A stretch of DNA of 64,000 bases from WS-7 sp036505295 (GTDB taxonomy: Bacteria > Eisenbacteria > RBG-16-71-46 > SZUA-252), in assembly GCA_036505295.1 (NCBI GenBank), contig DASXTQ010000013.1:1-64000 (forward strand), given 5' to 3'. Of the stretch, positions 41,266-50,013 are shown piece by piece; the stretch's first letter is position 1, and each line of letters begins with the position of its first letter. Under the pieces are notes generated by a model. That model was not told the origin of the DNA. It saw only the letters and a program-made list of their open reading frames with translations, and ran no database searches. The translations under genes and the position numbers were made by a program.

Positions 41266-42738
41266 TCACTCGTACTTTCGCGACTTCCCCAATAGCCCCA
41301 TCCCTTTCCGCCACACCGTCCGCCACTCGTCGGGCCGAACCACGAGCGCGGCCCACAAGGTTAGCGATGCCAGGCCGAGCGCCACGCCAAGGATCCCCCG
41401 CGGGGTCCAGATCGTCAGGCCGAGCAGAAGCGCGAGCGACGCAAGAAGGAGCCGCCGGTTATCGGGCCCGAAGCGAAATCGGAGCGCTCTCCGCGCGAGC
41501 GCGTAATGGAGGAACGCGTGGCTCATGTGCGCGACCACGTAGGCGATCACGGCGCTCTTCAGGCCCACGCGGTCCACGAGCAGGGTGAACGTGACGAGCA
41601 ACGCGACGCCGTAGACCACGTCGTAGAGCACCCAGGGCTTCAGGCGATTCCTCGGCACGAGCCAGATGGAGCACATCCACGAGACGGTGCGGAAATAGTC
41701 CCCCAGGAACTGAATCGGGAGGAGATCGAGCGCGGGCAGGAACCTGTTGGAGTAGAAGAGAGGAATCCAGATCGGGGCTCCCGCGAGCATCGCGCCGGTC
41801 GCGCCCGTCATGAGCAAGAGGCCGAGCCTGAGCGCCTGCCGCATGGTCGCGGTCGTCTCTTCGTCATTCCTCTGCGCCGCGATCTGCGGCCAGACGACCG
41901 CGGTGATCGAGTTCAGGATGAGCGGCATGTAGAGCCCCGAGATGCCGATGCAGACCTGGTAGATCCCGTTCGGGCCGAGCCCCAGCTTCGACACGAGCAC
42001 CGAACGCAGGATGAGGACCGTCAGGGTCGCGGCGAGACCGACCAGGAGCGCGCTGGATCCGTAGCGGAGGAGCGGGCGCACCAACGGGCGATCGATGAGG
42101 TTGTCCCAGGAGTGGCGTTTCTCAGGGTCCGGAGGCGCGTGCCGCGCGACCAACCTCCCGCTGGCCCAAACGTAGACGCCCCCGACCACCACGAGCTGCG
42201 CCACGGCGCCGCGCAACCCGAAGAACCATGCCAGGGGGACGATCGTGGCGATCCCCGCGGCGGCGACGATCCCGTTCAAGGCCGCCATCGCCTTCACCGC
42301 CTGGTGCCCCTGGAGGATCGAGACCCGCAAGGAGGCGATCGCCGATAGGGGTACCGTCGCGGCTCCGGCGAGCACGACCCACGTCCACGCGCGGTCGTGG
42401 TAGAGGACGTCTGCGAGCCAGGGGGATGCGAGCGCCGTCACCAACGCGAGCGTCAAGCCCGTCAGCCAGGAGAGCGTGAGCGCGGTGGTGCGGACGCGCC
42501 GCGCGAGGAACGCGTCCCCGCGGGCGCGCGCGTCCGCGATCATCGCCGTGACGCCGTTCCCCATGCTCAGCGTCGCGAGCGGGACCAAGACCGCGGTCAG
42601 GGTGGAGAGCTGCGCCAGAAGGCCCGTCCCCTGCGGCCCCAGGAGGGCGGCCAGGACCTTGGCGCGGAGGATTGCGGCAACGACCGTGGCGGCCGAGCCG
42701 AGCCCGAGGAGGGCGGTCGACCGGATCAGGCGGCGCAT
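41266..42738 (-). CDS. Wzx-type polysaccharide flippase (MOP superfamily) 3
   Basis: This 490-residue protein has about twelve to fourteen helices. It begins MRRLIRSTALLGLGSAATVVAAILRAKVLAALLGPQG, the usual MOP-family start, and carries GLGPNGIYQVCIGISGLYMPLILNS in the second half. Its N-terminus resembles WzxE/RfbX-type O-antigen flippases more than flippases 1 and 2. It lies 24 bp downstream of rmlB in the same run, so it may export the glycan built with the sugars made by these genes. Confidence 0.86.
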   Translation of the reverse strand: MRRLIRSTALLGLGSAATVVAAILRAKVLAALLGPQGTGLLAQLSTLTAVLVPLATLSMGNGVTAMIADARARGDAFLARRVRTTALTLSWLTGLTLALVTALASPWLADVLYHDRAWTWVVLAGAATVPLSAIASLRVSILQGHQAVKAMAALNGIVAAAGIATIVPLAWFFGLRGAVAQLVVVGGVYVWASGRLVARHAPPDPEKRHSWDNLIDRPLVRPLLRYGSSALLVGLAATLTVLILRSVLVSKLGLGPNGIYQVCIGISGLYMPLILNSITAVVWPQIAAQRNDEETTATMRQALRLGLLLMTGATGAMLAGAPIWIPLFYSNRFLPALDLLPIQFLGDYFRTVSWMCSIWLVPRNRLKPWVLYDVVYGVALLVTFTLLVDRVGLKSAVIAYVVAHMSHAFLHYALARRALRFRFGPDNRRLLLASLALLLGLTIWTPRGILGVALGLASLTLWAALVVRPDEWRTVWRKGMGLLGKSRKYE

Positions 42739-42762
42739 GACGCTCCGGGTTGCCCGGTCGCC

Positions 42763-43794
42763 CTAGCGGGCGCCGTACATGCGTTCGTAATAGTGCCGGT
42801 ATTCCCCGGAGCGCACCGATTCCCACCAGGAGCGATGCTCGACGTACCAGTCGATCGTCGCCGCGATCCCGCGCTCGAACGCAACGGACGGCTGAAACCC
42901 GGTCCGCTTCGCGAGCTTGCTCATGTCGATCGCGTAGCGGCGGTCGTGCCCCGGCCGGTCGGTGACGTGCTGGATCAGGCTCTGGGGCTTCTTGAGCCTG
43001 TCCAAGATCAGACCGGTGATCTCGAGGACCGTTTTCTCGTTCCCCGCCCCGATGTTGAAGGTCTCTCCCTCTACGTCCCGCGCGGCGAGGATCGCGAGCA
43101 TCGCGGCGCAATGATCGTCCACGTGGATCCAATCACGGGTGTTCTTGCCGCTTCCATACACAGGCATCGGCAATCCTTGCAAAGCGTTCGTGACGAAAAG
43201 CGGGATGAGCTTCTCGGGATGCTGGAACGGGCCATAATTGTTGCTGCCGCGCGTCACGATCGTAGGAACGCCGTACGTGGCGAAGTAGGAGTAGGCGAGA
43301 CGCTCCCCTCCTATCTTCGAGGCGGCGTAAGGATTCCGCGCCAGGAGCGGGGACTCCTCGTTCGCGGCGTCGCCCAGGATTTCCCCGTAGACCTCGTCGG
43401 TGCTTACCTGCAAGAACCGCCGGACTCCCACGCGTCGCGCCTCCTCGAGGAGCACGTACACGCCGAACGTGTCGGTGAGCACGAACTCGTGCGCCCTCTC
43501 GATCGACCGGTCCACGTGGGTCTCGGCGGCGAAGTTGACAACCAGGTCGCAGCCTTCCATCGCGGCGGTCACCGCCTTCGCGTCACAGATGTCTCCTTTG
43601 ATGAACCGGTACCCCGGATCGCCGGACAAGGATTCCAGGTTCGCGAGGTTTCCGGCGTAGGTGAGCTTGTCCAGGACGGTGACGCGGGAATCCGGGAACC
43701 GTTTCCGGATCACGCGGACGAAGTTCGATCCGATGAATCCTGCGCCCCCCGGGACGAGGAAGCGGCCCCGTGCGAGGTCCGGCGCCTCAGCCAT
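42763..43794 (-). CDS. rmlB: dTDP-glucose 4,6-dehydratase
   Basis: This 343-residue extended SDR has FLVPGGAGFIGSNFVRVIRKRF (the usual T of TGG is P), DKLTYAGNLANL, the active-site triad STDEVYGEI (Thr, Asp, Glu), YAASK (Tyr, Lys), SNNYGPFQHPEKLIPLF and RDWIHVDDH. These are diagnostic for RmlB, which converts dTDP-glucose to dTDP-4-keto-6-deoxyglucose. It overlaps the RmlC-like gene by eight bases. Genes for RmlA and RmlD are not in the window, so the final sugar is uncertain. Confidence 0.93.
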   Translation of the reverse strand: MAEAPDLARGRFLVPGGAGFIGSNFVRVIRKRFPDSRVTVLDKLTYAGNLANLESLSGDPGYRFIKGDICDAKAVTAAMEGCDLVVNFAAETHVDRSIERAHEFVLTDTFGVYVLLEEARRVGVRRFLQVSTDEVYGEILGDAANEESPLLARNPYAASKIGGERLAYSYFATYGVPTIVTRGSNNYGPFQHPEKLIPLFVTNALQGLPMPVYGSGKNTRDWIHVDDHCAAMLAILAARDVEGETFNIGAGNEKTVLEITGLILDRLKKPQSLIQHVTDRPGHDRRYAIDMSKLAKRTGFQPSVAFERGIAATIDWYVEHRSWWESVRSGEYRHYYERMYGAR

Positions 43795-44251
43795 CTTTTC
43801 GATCCCAGTCGTAGGGAATATCGTTCTTGTGAGGATCGATGCGGTACTCGTCGGGCTTGTCGTAGCGATACACCTCGGTCGGGACGTTCACGAGCATCGC
43901 GGGCTCGGTGCCGATCCCCTTCATGCCGTGCACCACGCCCGGCGGGATCGTGACGAGGATCGGGTTCTTCTCTCCCATGAAGAACTCGTTGATGAGCCCG
44001 TGGGTCGGGGATCCCTCGCGCTGGTCGTAGAGCACGACCTTCATCATGCCTTTGACGATCACGAAGTGGTCGGTCTGGACCTTGTGAAAGTGCCACCCCT
44101 TGACGACGCCCGGGTAGGCGACCGAGACATACGACTGGCCGAAGCCCTGGAAGAAGGGGTCATCGGAGCGCAGCATTTCCATCAGGTACCCACGCTCGTC
44201 CGCGATGACCTTGAGGGGTTTCACATGAATGCCGTGAATCAGCTGCATCAA
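43787..44251 (-). CDS. rmlC: dTDP-4-dehydrorhamnose 3,5-epimerase-like cupin
   Basis: This 154-residue cupin has the RmlC motifs ERGYLMEMLRSDDPFF, SVAYPGVVKGWHFHKVQTDHFVIVKG (catalytic His in the WHFH region) and ILVTIPPGVVHGMKGIG. It ends PYDWDRKDG, as RmlC-like proteins often do. It is about 25 residues shorter than typical RmlC, so it may be a single 3- or 5-epimerase or an isomerase. It overlaps the ugd stop by four bases and rmlB by eight. Confidence 0.82.
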   Translation of the reverse strand: MMQLIHGIHVKPLKVIADERGYLMEMLRSDDPFFQGFGQSYVSVAYPGVVKGWHFHKVQTDHFVIVKGMMKVVLYDQREGSPTHGLINEFFMGEKNPILVTIPPGVVHGMKGIGTEPAMLVNVPTEVYRYDKPDEYRIDPHKNDIPYDWDRKDG

Positions 44252-45549
44252 GCCCTCCCCACCGAGGTGTACGTGAACCCGAGCCGCCTCACTGTCTCGG
44301 GATCGTAAATGTTCCTCAGATCCACGATCGCCCGTCGGCGCATCACGCGGCGAATCTTGGGCAAGTCCAGCCTCCGAAATTCATTCCACTCCGTCACCAG
44401 AACAAGAACGTCCGCTCCCTTGGCTGCATCGTATGGGTTCTCCCCGAACGTGACGCCGGAGGGAACCCCGGCGGCTCCGCGATCGACGGCCGGATCGAAG
44501 GCGCGGACCTGGACTCCTTTTCTCTGGAGCGCGCGGATCAAGTCCAGGGCCGGCGATTCGCGGAGGTCGTCGGTATCCGGCTTATAGCTCAGGCCGAGGA
44601 TCGCGGCCGTGCGCGTCCCGCGTCCCTTCAGGGCGGCGAGGACCTTCTGGGTCGCGATCGCGCGCTGCGCCTTATTGGTCTCGATGACCGCACCCACGAT
44701 CCGGACCGGCACCCCCGCCTTTCTCGCAAAAGCCCGAAGCGCCTCCGTGTCCTTTGGAAGGCAGGAGCCGCCGAAGCCTGGGCCGGGGTGCAGGAACTTC
44801 GGCCCGATGCGCCTATCCAGACCCATCCCTTTCGCCACGTCCCGAATGTCCGCACCGACCACCTCGCACAGATTGGCCATTTCGTTCACGAAGGAAATCT
44901 TCGTGGCCAGAAACGCGTTGGCGGCGTACTTCAGAAGCTCCGCCGTGCGCACATCCGTGAGCACGGCTGGCGTCTCCAGAAGATAGAGTGGGGCGTAGAT
45001 GCTGCGAAGGATCTTCCGCGCGCGCTCCGTGGCCGTGCCAATCACGATCCGATCCGGCCGCATGAAGTTCTCGACCGCGGTACCCTCTCGCAGGAATTCG
45101 GGGTTCGAGGCGACGTCGAACGGGATCCCACGCTTGGCATGGCGCTTCAGGATCGCGTGGACCTGGTCTCCGGTGCCCACGGGCACCGTGCTCTTCTGGA
45201 TGACCAGCCGGTACGCAGGCATCGCCTTCGCGACGGATTTCGCCACGGCGAAGACCGCGCGCAAATCGGCGGTACCGTTCGGGCGCTGCGGCGTGCCAAC
45301 GCAGATGAAGATCACCTCACCCCAGCGCGTCGCCTGCTCGAGCGAGGTGCTGAACCTGAGCCTCTTCTCCCGGATGTTCCGCCCGACCAAATCTTTGAGT
45401 CCGGGCTCGTAGAATGGAATCTCGCCGCGCTCCAGGAGGTCGATCTTGCTCTGATTGACATCGACGCAGAGCACCTCGTTGCCAAAGTCGGCGAGCCCCG
45501 CGCCGCTGACGAGCCCCACGTAACCGGTCCCAACCACGACGATCCGCAA
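44248..45549 (-). CDS. ugd: UDP-glucose 6-dehydrogenase
   Basis: TTG at 45549 follows an AGGAGGGA ribosome site and gives LRIVVVGTGYVGLVSGAGLADFG; the longer frame is a shadow of the rmd gene. The 433-residue enzyme has the NAD-binding VVGTGYVG, VGTP (ICVGTPQRPNG), KSTVPVGTGD, NPEFLREGTAVENF, the central domain KYAANAFLATKISFVNEMAN, and catalytic Cys in GPGFGGSCLPKDTEAL. It oxidises UDP-glucose to UDP-glucuronate. It consumes a UDP-sugar while sitting in a transcript led by pyrimidine genes. It lies 11 bp after rmd. Confidence 0.95.
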   Translation of the reverse strand: MRIVVVGTGYVGLVSGAGLADFGNEVLCVDVNQSKIDLLERGEIPFYEPGLKDLVGRNIREKRLRFSTSLEQATRWGEVIFICVGTPQRPNGTADLRAVFAVAKSVAKAMPAYRLVIQKSTVPVGTGDQVHAILKRHAKRGIPFDVASNPEFLREGTAVENFMRPDRIVIGTATERARKILRSIYAPLYLLETPAVLTDVRTAELLKYAANAFLATKISFVNEMANLCEVVGADIRDVAKGMGLDRRIGPKFLHPGPGFGGSCLPKDTEALRAFARKAGVPVRIVGAVIETNKAQRAIATQKVLAALKGRGTRTAAILGLSYKPDTDDLRESPALDLIRALQRKGVQVRAFDPAVDRGAAGVPSGVTFGENPYDAAKGADVLVLVTEWNEFRRLDLPKIRRVMRRRAIVDLRNIYDPETVRRLGFTYTSVGRA

Positions 45550-45560
45550 CGTTCCCTCCT

Positions 45561-46535
45561 TTAACGGCCGGTCTCGCGCCGGAGCCGTTCTCGTGTGTCC
45601 CGGTATAGATCTTCGAGCGTCCGATCCATCGGAATCTCGGGAGACCACCGAGTGTTCGCTTGAACCTTCACGGGATCGCCCACCAGGTAGTCGGCGTCCC
45701 GGGCTCGCATCCGCTCCGGATCCTGGACGATCGTGGGCTTGAATCCCGCGACGCCGCACAAGGCGTCGAGCAAGTCGCGCAAGAGGTGCCCCCGACCGGT
45801 GCACACATTATAAGCTTGGCCCGGCGCGCCGCGCTCGAGAAGGAGCCCGTAGGCGCGCACCACGTCCCGCACGTCCCCGTAATCCCGGACTCCTTCCAGG
45901 TTTCCCACGCGCAGCTCCGCCGCCACGAGGCCGGCGTCGATCCGCGCGAGCTGATCGGCAAAGCCGGCCAGCGCGAAGCGCGGGTGCTGGCCCGGCCCGG
46001 TGTGACTGAAGGTGCGCGTTCGCACGATCTTCAAGCGATAGGTCGCCGCGTATAGCTCGCCGAGCGAATCCTGAGCGGCTTTGCTGAGCGCGTAGGGGTT
46101 CAGCGGCTTCAGCGCGGCGTCCTCGCGGATCTTCTGCCCCGGCGCGCCCGTTCCGTAGACGTCGGCCGAGCCCACGAGGAGGACGATGCATTCCGGCGCC
46201 TCGATGCGCACGGCCTCCAGCACATTCAGGGCCCCGACCGCGTTCACGCGATAGGTGACGGCTGGATTGCCGATGGATTCGGCGCCGGAGGATTGAGCGG
46301 CGAGATGAACGATCCGGTCCGGCCGCCATTCCCTTACCCACGCGACCACCTCATCGGAGTCGGTGACGTCGAGGCGACGATGGCTCTGGAGCGTCGCCCG
46401 GAGATCCTGGTCCGACTCGGAGGCTCCGAGCGGCACATGATCCGCGCCGTGGAGCTCCTCCTTGGGACGCTTCGCGAACTCGCGAACGAGGTGACGCCCG
46501 ACGAACCCCGCGACGCCGGTGATGAGGGTGCGCAA
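45561..46535 (-). CDS. rmd: GDP-4-keto-6-deoxy-D-mannose reductase-like SDR (Rmd)
   Basis: This 324-residue extended SDR has TLITGVAGFVGRHLVREFA, RPDRIVHLAAQSSGAESIGNP, VGSADVYG and YALSKAAQDSLGEL (Tyr/Lys). Its length and motifs match Rmd-type reductases that turn GDP-4-keto-6-deoxymannose into GDP-D-rhamnose. Related SDRs (GDP-mannose dehydratases, UDP-sugar epimerases) cannot be excluded. It is directly downstream of gmd with a 4 bp gap, which supports a Gmd-Rmd pathway. The start is GTG. Confidence 0.82.
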   Translation of the reverse strand: MRTLITGVAGFVGRHLVREFAKRPKEELHGADHVPLGASESDQDLRATLQSHRRLDVTDSDEVVAWVREWRPDRIVHLAAQSSGAESIGNPAVTYRVNAVGALNVLEAVRIEAPECIVLLVGSADVYGTGAPGQKIREDAALKPLNPYALSKAAQDSLGELYAATYRLKIVRTRTFSHTGPGQHPRFALAGFADQLARIDAGLVAAELRVGNLEGVRDYGDVRDVVRAYGLLLERGAPGQAYNVCTGRGHLLRDLLDALCGVAGFKPTIVQDPERMRARDADYLVGDPVKVQANTRWSPEIPMDRTLEDLYRDTRERLRRETGR

Positions 46536-46539
46536 GGGA

Positions 46540-47493
46540 CTAGCGGTCCCTCCAGTACTGCAGGAGGTCGCGAAGGGTCTGCTCGAAGGGGATCGTGGGC
46601 TCCCAACCGGTCACCTTCTTGAACTTGCCGGCGTCCCCGAGCAGTACGGGCACGTCCGACGGGCGCATGCGGGCGGGATCCGGCTCGACCTTCACCTTGG
46701 CCTTCGTCATGCCGAGGAGGAGATCGAGCATCTGGCGTATCGTCCACGCGCGTCCGGAACAGATGTTGTAGACCTCCCCCGGTTCGCCTTTCTCGAGGGC
46801 GAGCCAGTACGCGCGCACGACGTCGCGCACGTCGGTGAAATCACGGCGCGCGTCGAGATTGCCGACGCGAATCACGGGCGGACGGCGCCCCTTCTCGATA
46901 TCGGCGATTTGCTTCGCGAAATCCGAGCAAACGAAGACCGGGCCGCGCCGCGGGCCCTCGTGGTTGAAGCCTCGTGTCCGGATCACCGGAAGCTTGAAGC
47001 TCATGAAGTATTGGTACCCGAGCATGTCCTGCCCGACCTTGCTGACCGCGTACGGCGAGAGCGGCCGTAGCGGATTTGTCTCGCGGATGGGAAGCTCGTT
47101 CTCATACACCATCCCGTACTCCTCGCTCGAGCACGCGAGCTGGATCCGCGGCATGATATGGAGCTTCTTCACGGCCTCGAAGACATTGAGCTGCCCGATG
47201 ACGTTCGTGACGAGCGACTCGGTGGGGGCGGTCCACGAAGTGGGCACGAAGCTTTGGGCGGCGAGATGGAAGATCCAGTCCGGCCGGGCTTCCTCCAGAA
47301 CGTCCCGCACCGACGATGCGTCGCGGAGATCGCACTCGAACATCCGCACCTTCCCGACAAAGTGCTCGATGTTCTCGGTCCGGCTTCTCCAGCGCTGGAT
47401 CCCAACGACCTCGACGTCCTTTTTCTCGCCGAGGATGTAGTCGACGAGATGGCTTCCGGCGAACCCAGTGATCCCCGTGACCAAAGCCCTCAT
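46540..47493 (-). CDS. gmd: GDP-mannose 4,6-dehydratase
   Basis: This 317-residue SDR has ALVTGITGFAGSHLVDYIL, RPDWIFHLAAQSFVPTSWTAP, ACSSEEYGMV (catalytic Ser/Glu), YAVSKVGQDMLGYQY (Tyr/Lys) and RTRGFNHEGPRRGPVFV, the last of these characteristic of Gmd. It is shorter than classical Gmd (about 345-370). It converts GDP-mannose to GDP-4-keto-6-deoxymannose, the common precursor for the Rmd product (GDP-D-rhamnose) and the Fcl product (GDP-L-fucose). Its ATG overlaps the pyrF stop (ATGA), joining the pyr genes to the sugar genes. Confidence 0.9.
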   Translation of the reverse strand: MRALVTGITGFAGSHLVDYILGEKKDVEVVGIQRWRSRTENIEHFVGKVRMFECDLRDASSVRDVLEEARPDWIFHLAAQSFVPTSWTAPTESLVTNVIGQLNVFEAVKKLHIMPRIQLACSSEEYGMVYENELPIRETNPLRPLSPYAVSKVGQDMLGYQYFMSFKLPVIRTRGFNHEGPRRGPVFVCSDFAKQIADIEKGRRPPVIRVGNLDARRDFTDVRDVVRAYWLALEKGEPGEVYNICSGRAWTIRQMLDLLLGMTKAKVKVEPDPARMRPSDVPVLLGDAGKFKKVTGWEPTIPFEQTLRDLLQYWRDR

Positions 47494-48224
47494 GATCCGG
47501 TCCTTTCGATGGAAAGACTAGAGGTGAGCGAGGCCTCGTATGCGGCCACCACGGCCTGCGGGTCTTGGGCCTCGAGGATCGGCCGCCCCACGACCACGTA
47601 GTCCGCCCCGCGCGAAAGCGCCTCCTTGAGCGATAGGGTTCGTTTCTGATCCTGCGCGGAGTCGCCGGGACCGCGGATGCCGGGCGTGACGATCAGGAAT
47701 GGAGCCGCGTGCTCGAGGCGGAGCGCCTTGATCTCGAGGGGCGAGGCGATGACGCCCGCCACGCCCGCCTCGCGGCACAAGCGGGCGAGCCCGAGCACCT
47801 TCTCTTCGAGATTCGTCGCCGGGTTCCAGAGCGCCTGGAGTTCCGACCCATCCAGACTTGTGAGCATCGTGACGCCGAGGACGCCCGGCCGTGACGCCAA
47901 GGACCGCGCCGCGTCCGAGGCCGCGCGAAGCATGGCGGGACCGCCGGCCGCGTGCACGGTCAGGAGCGAAACCGGGAGCCCGTCCAGCGCCCGTACCGCC
48001 TTTTCGACCGTGGCCGGGATGTCGTGGAGCTTGAGGTCGAGTAAGATCCGCTTGCCCCGCTCGGCAAGAGCCGAGACGGCGGGCCTTCCGGCGGCGAAGA
48101 AAAGCTCCATCCCGACCTTGTACCAGTCGATCGTATCCCCGATCCGGTCCACGTGCAGGAGCGCGGATTTCAGGTCGGGGCGGTCGAGGGCGACGATGAG
48201 GCGGTCGCGCAAGGAGCCGCTCAC
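47490..48224 (-). CDS. pyrF: Orotidine 5'-phosphate decarboxylase
   Basis: This 244-residue TIM barrel converts OMP to UMP, the last step of the de novo pathway. The catalytic motif DLKLHDIPATVEKAV (DxKxxD with catalytic Lys) is present, with IVALDRPDLKSALLHV at the N-terminus and the phosphate-binding loop VVGRPI near the end. GTG at 48224 overlaps the pyrD stop (GTGA). It is followed without a gap by gmd. Confidence 0.95.
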   Translation of the reverse strand: MSGSLRDRLIVALDRPDLKSALLHVDRIGDTIDWYKVGMELFFAAGRPAVSALAERGKRILLDLKLHDIPATVEKAVRALDGLPVSLLTVHAAGGPAMLRAASDAARSLASRPGVLGVTMLTSLDGSELQALWNPATNLEEKVLGLARLCREAGVAGVIASPLEIKALRLEHAAPFLIVTPGIRGPGDSAQDQKRTLSLKEALSRGADYVVVGRPILEAQDPQAVVAAYEASLTSSLSIERTGS

Positions 48225-49204
48225 GAAGCGCTCCCGCGGCGCGCACGCGGCAGCACGTGCCTTCCGGCGCGGATCACGCCGCGTTCCGACGGCACGTCCA
48301 GGGCACCGATCAAATCAGCCGCGGTCGCGATGCCCGCGCGGCGCAGATATGATTCGAGCTCCTCCACGCACGCCTCGGGAAGACCCGGGTTCGCGAAGAG
48401 GGCGGTTCCCACCTGGACCGCGGTCGAGCCGACGAGGATGAACTCGACCGCGTCGGCGGGGCTCGTGATCCCGCCCATGCCGATCACGGGAATGTCCACC
48501 GCTTGAACCACCTCCCAAACCTTCGCGAGGGCGAGCGGTTTGATCGCGGGGCCCGAAAGGCCGCCGACGACGGTGCCCAGGATCGGTTTGCGCGAGATCG
48601 AGTCGACCGCCATTCCCACGAACGTATTCACGAGCGACACGGCATCCGCGCCGCACGATTCGCACGCGGCGGCGATCTCCGCGATCCGGGTCACGTTCGG
48701 GGTGAGCTTCGCGATGAGCGGCAACGTGGTAAGGGGGCGGATCGCGGTCATGACCTCGCGAGCCATGTCGGCGTCGGTCGAATAGCGGAGCCCGTGCGGC
48801 CCGACGTTGGGACACGAGATGTTTACCTCGATCGCGTGCGCCACCCCCGCGCGGGTTACCCCCTCGACCAGCTCGCAGAACTCCCGCACGTCCTCCCCTT
48901 CCACAGAGACAACCACAGCGCAGGGAAGCTCGCGAAGGATCGGGACTTTGCTCTCGAGAAAGCCTTCCAGGCCGGGATTCTCGATCCCGATCGAGTTGAG
49001 CATTCCGGAAGCCGTCTCCACGACGCGCGGAGGCGGATTCCCGGCCCGTGCGTGGCGGGTTACGGTCTTCGTGACGATGCCTCCGATCGCGGTCAGGTCG
49101 ACGAGGCGAGCGTACTCGATCCCGTACCCGATGATTCCCGAGGCGACGAGCACGGGGTTACGGAGCGCGAGGGATCCGATGTGCACTTCGAGGTTCGGCG
49201 TCAC
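48221..49204 (-). CDS. pyrD: Dihydroorotate dehydrogenase, class 1B catalytic subunit
   Basis: GTG at 49204 overlaps the pyrK stop (GTGA). The 327-residue FMN-binding TIM barrel shows LRNPVLVASGIIGYGIEYARL, NSIGIENPGLEGFLE, the active-site cysteine in VNISCPNVGPHG, and IGMGGITSPADAVEFILVGSTAVQVGTALF. Class 1B enzymes work as a heterotetramer with PyrK and use NAD+ as acceptor. The pyrK gene upstream confirms the class. The C-terminal extension (ERGVIRAGRHVLPRARRGSAS) is about 20 residues long and not conserved in the family as I know it. Confidence 0.95.
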   Translation of the reverse strand: MTPNLEVHIGSLALRNPVLVASGIIGYGIEYARLVDLTAIGGIVTKTVTRHARAGNPPPRVVETASGMLNSIGIENPGLEGFLESKVPILRELPCAVVVSVEGEDVREFCELVEGVTRAGVAHAIEVNISCPNVGPHGLRYSTDADMAREVMTAIRPLTTLPLIAKLTPNVTRIAEIAAACESCGADAVSLVNTFVGMAVDSISRKPILGTVVGGLSGPAIKPLALAKVWEVVQAVDIPVIGMGGITSPADAVEFILVGSTAVQVGTALFANPGLPEACVEELESYLRRAGIATAADLIGALDVPSERGVIRAGRHVLPRARRGSAS

Positions 49205-50013
49205 GGCAGCCGCTCCCAGTCCACGACCGTCGCGTCCATGACCGGGCCCTCCACACACATCGCGGGGTAGCGGTCGCCGTTCCCGGCCGCTCCGGGGTGG
49301 AGCGGGACCGGGCACCCGCGGCAGGCGCCGACGGCGCACGCCATCGGCCCCTCGAGCGAGGCTTCGCATCGGATTCCATGAGCGTCGGCGAACGCCGCCA
49401 CCTCGTGGAGAAGCCCGTGCGGACCGCAGGTGAAGATCTCGGCGCTGAGCGGGGTGTGGCCTCCGGTTTCCCATTCGCGCTTCACGAGCGTGAGCACGCT
49501 TCCGCGATACCCCACCGATCCGTCGTCGGTGGCGATGTGGAGCCTTCCGCCGCGCACGTCGCGCACGCCGTACAGCTCGCGGCTGGAGCGCGCGCCGAAG
49601 AGGAAAATGAAGGGGCGTTTCTTTTCGCGGAGCTTCCGGCCGAGGAACAGGAGCGGCGCCACGCCGCGACCGCCCGCGACGAGAATCGGCATGCGGCGGG
49701 GGCGCGGCGAAAACCCGATACCCAGCGGGCCGATAAGATCGAGCTTCTGGCCTTTCGGTTGAGACGAGAGCGCCTTCGATCCGCGCCCCACGACCGAGTA
49801 ATAGATCCGGACTGCGCGGATCCCGCCGCGCTCCACGAATCCTTCCAGGCTGTAGGGCCGCCGGAGCAGGGGCTCGGATTCCGGCGAGACGCGCAGGTGG
49901 ACGAACTGGCCCGGTTGGGGCCGCGTGAATCCTCGTGGCACCTTGAGCGTGAGTAGGAAATTTCCTGTGGTGAGCTCGCGGTTCTCGACGACCGAGCACG
50001 GCACGAGGTTCAT
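49201..50013 (-). CDS. pyrK: Dihydroorotate dehydrogenase electron-transfer subunit
   Basis: The start ATG at 50013 overlaps the stop of the TPR lipoprotein gene (ATGA). The 270-residue protein binds FAD (RRPYSLEG), NAD (PILVAGGRGVAPLLFLGRKL) and a [2Fe-2S] cluster through CAVGACRGCPVP plus a later Cys (PAMCVEGPV), giving the C-x4-C-x2-C...C pattern. It passes electrons from PyrD to NAD+. Confidence 0.94.
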   Translation of the reverse strand: MNLVPCSVVENRELTTGNFLLTLKVPRGFTRPQPGQFVHLRVSPESEPLLRRPYSLEGFVERGGIRAVRIYYSVVGRGSKALSSQPKGQKLDLIGPLGIGFSPRPRRMPILVAGGRGVAPLLFLGRKLREKKRPFIFLFGARSSRELYGVRDVRGGRLHIATDDGSVGYRGSVLTLVKREWETGGHTPLSAEIFTCGPHGLLHEVAAFADAHGIRCEASLEGPMACAVGACRGCPVPLHPGAAGNGDRYPAMCVEGPVMDATVVDWERLP

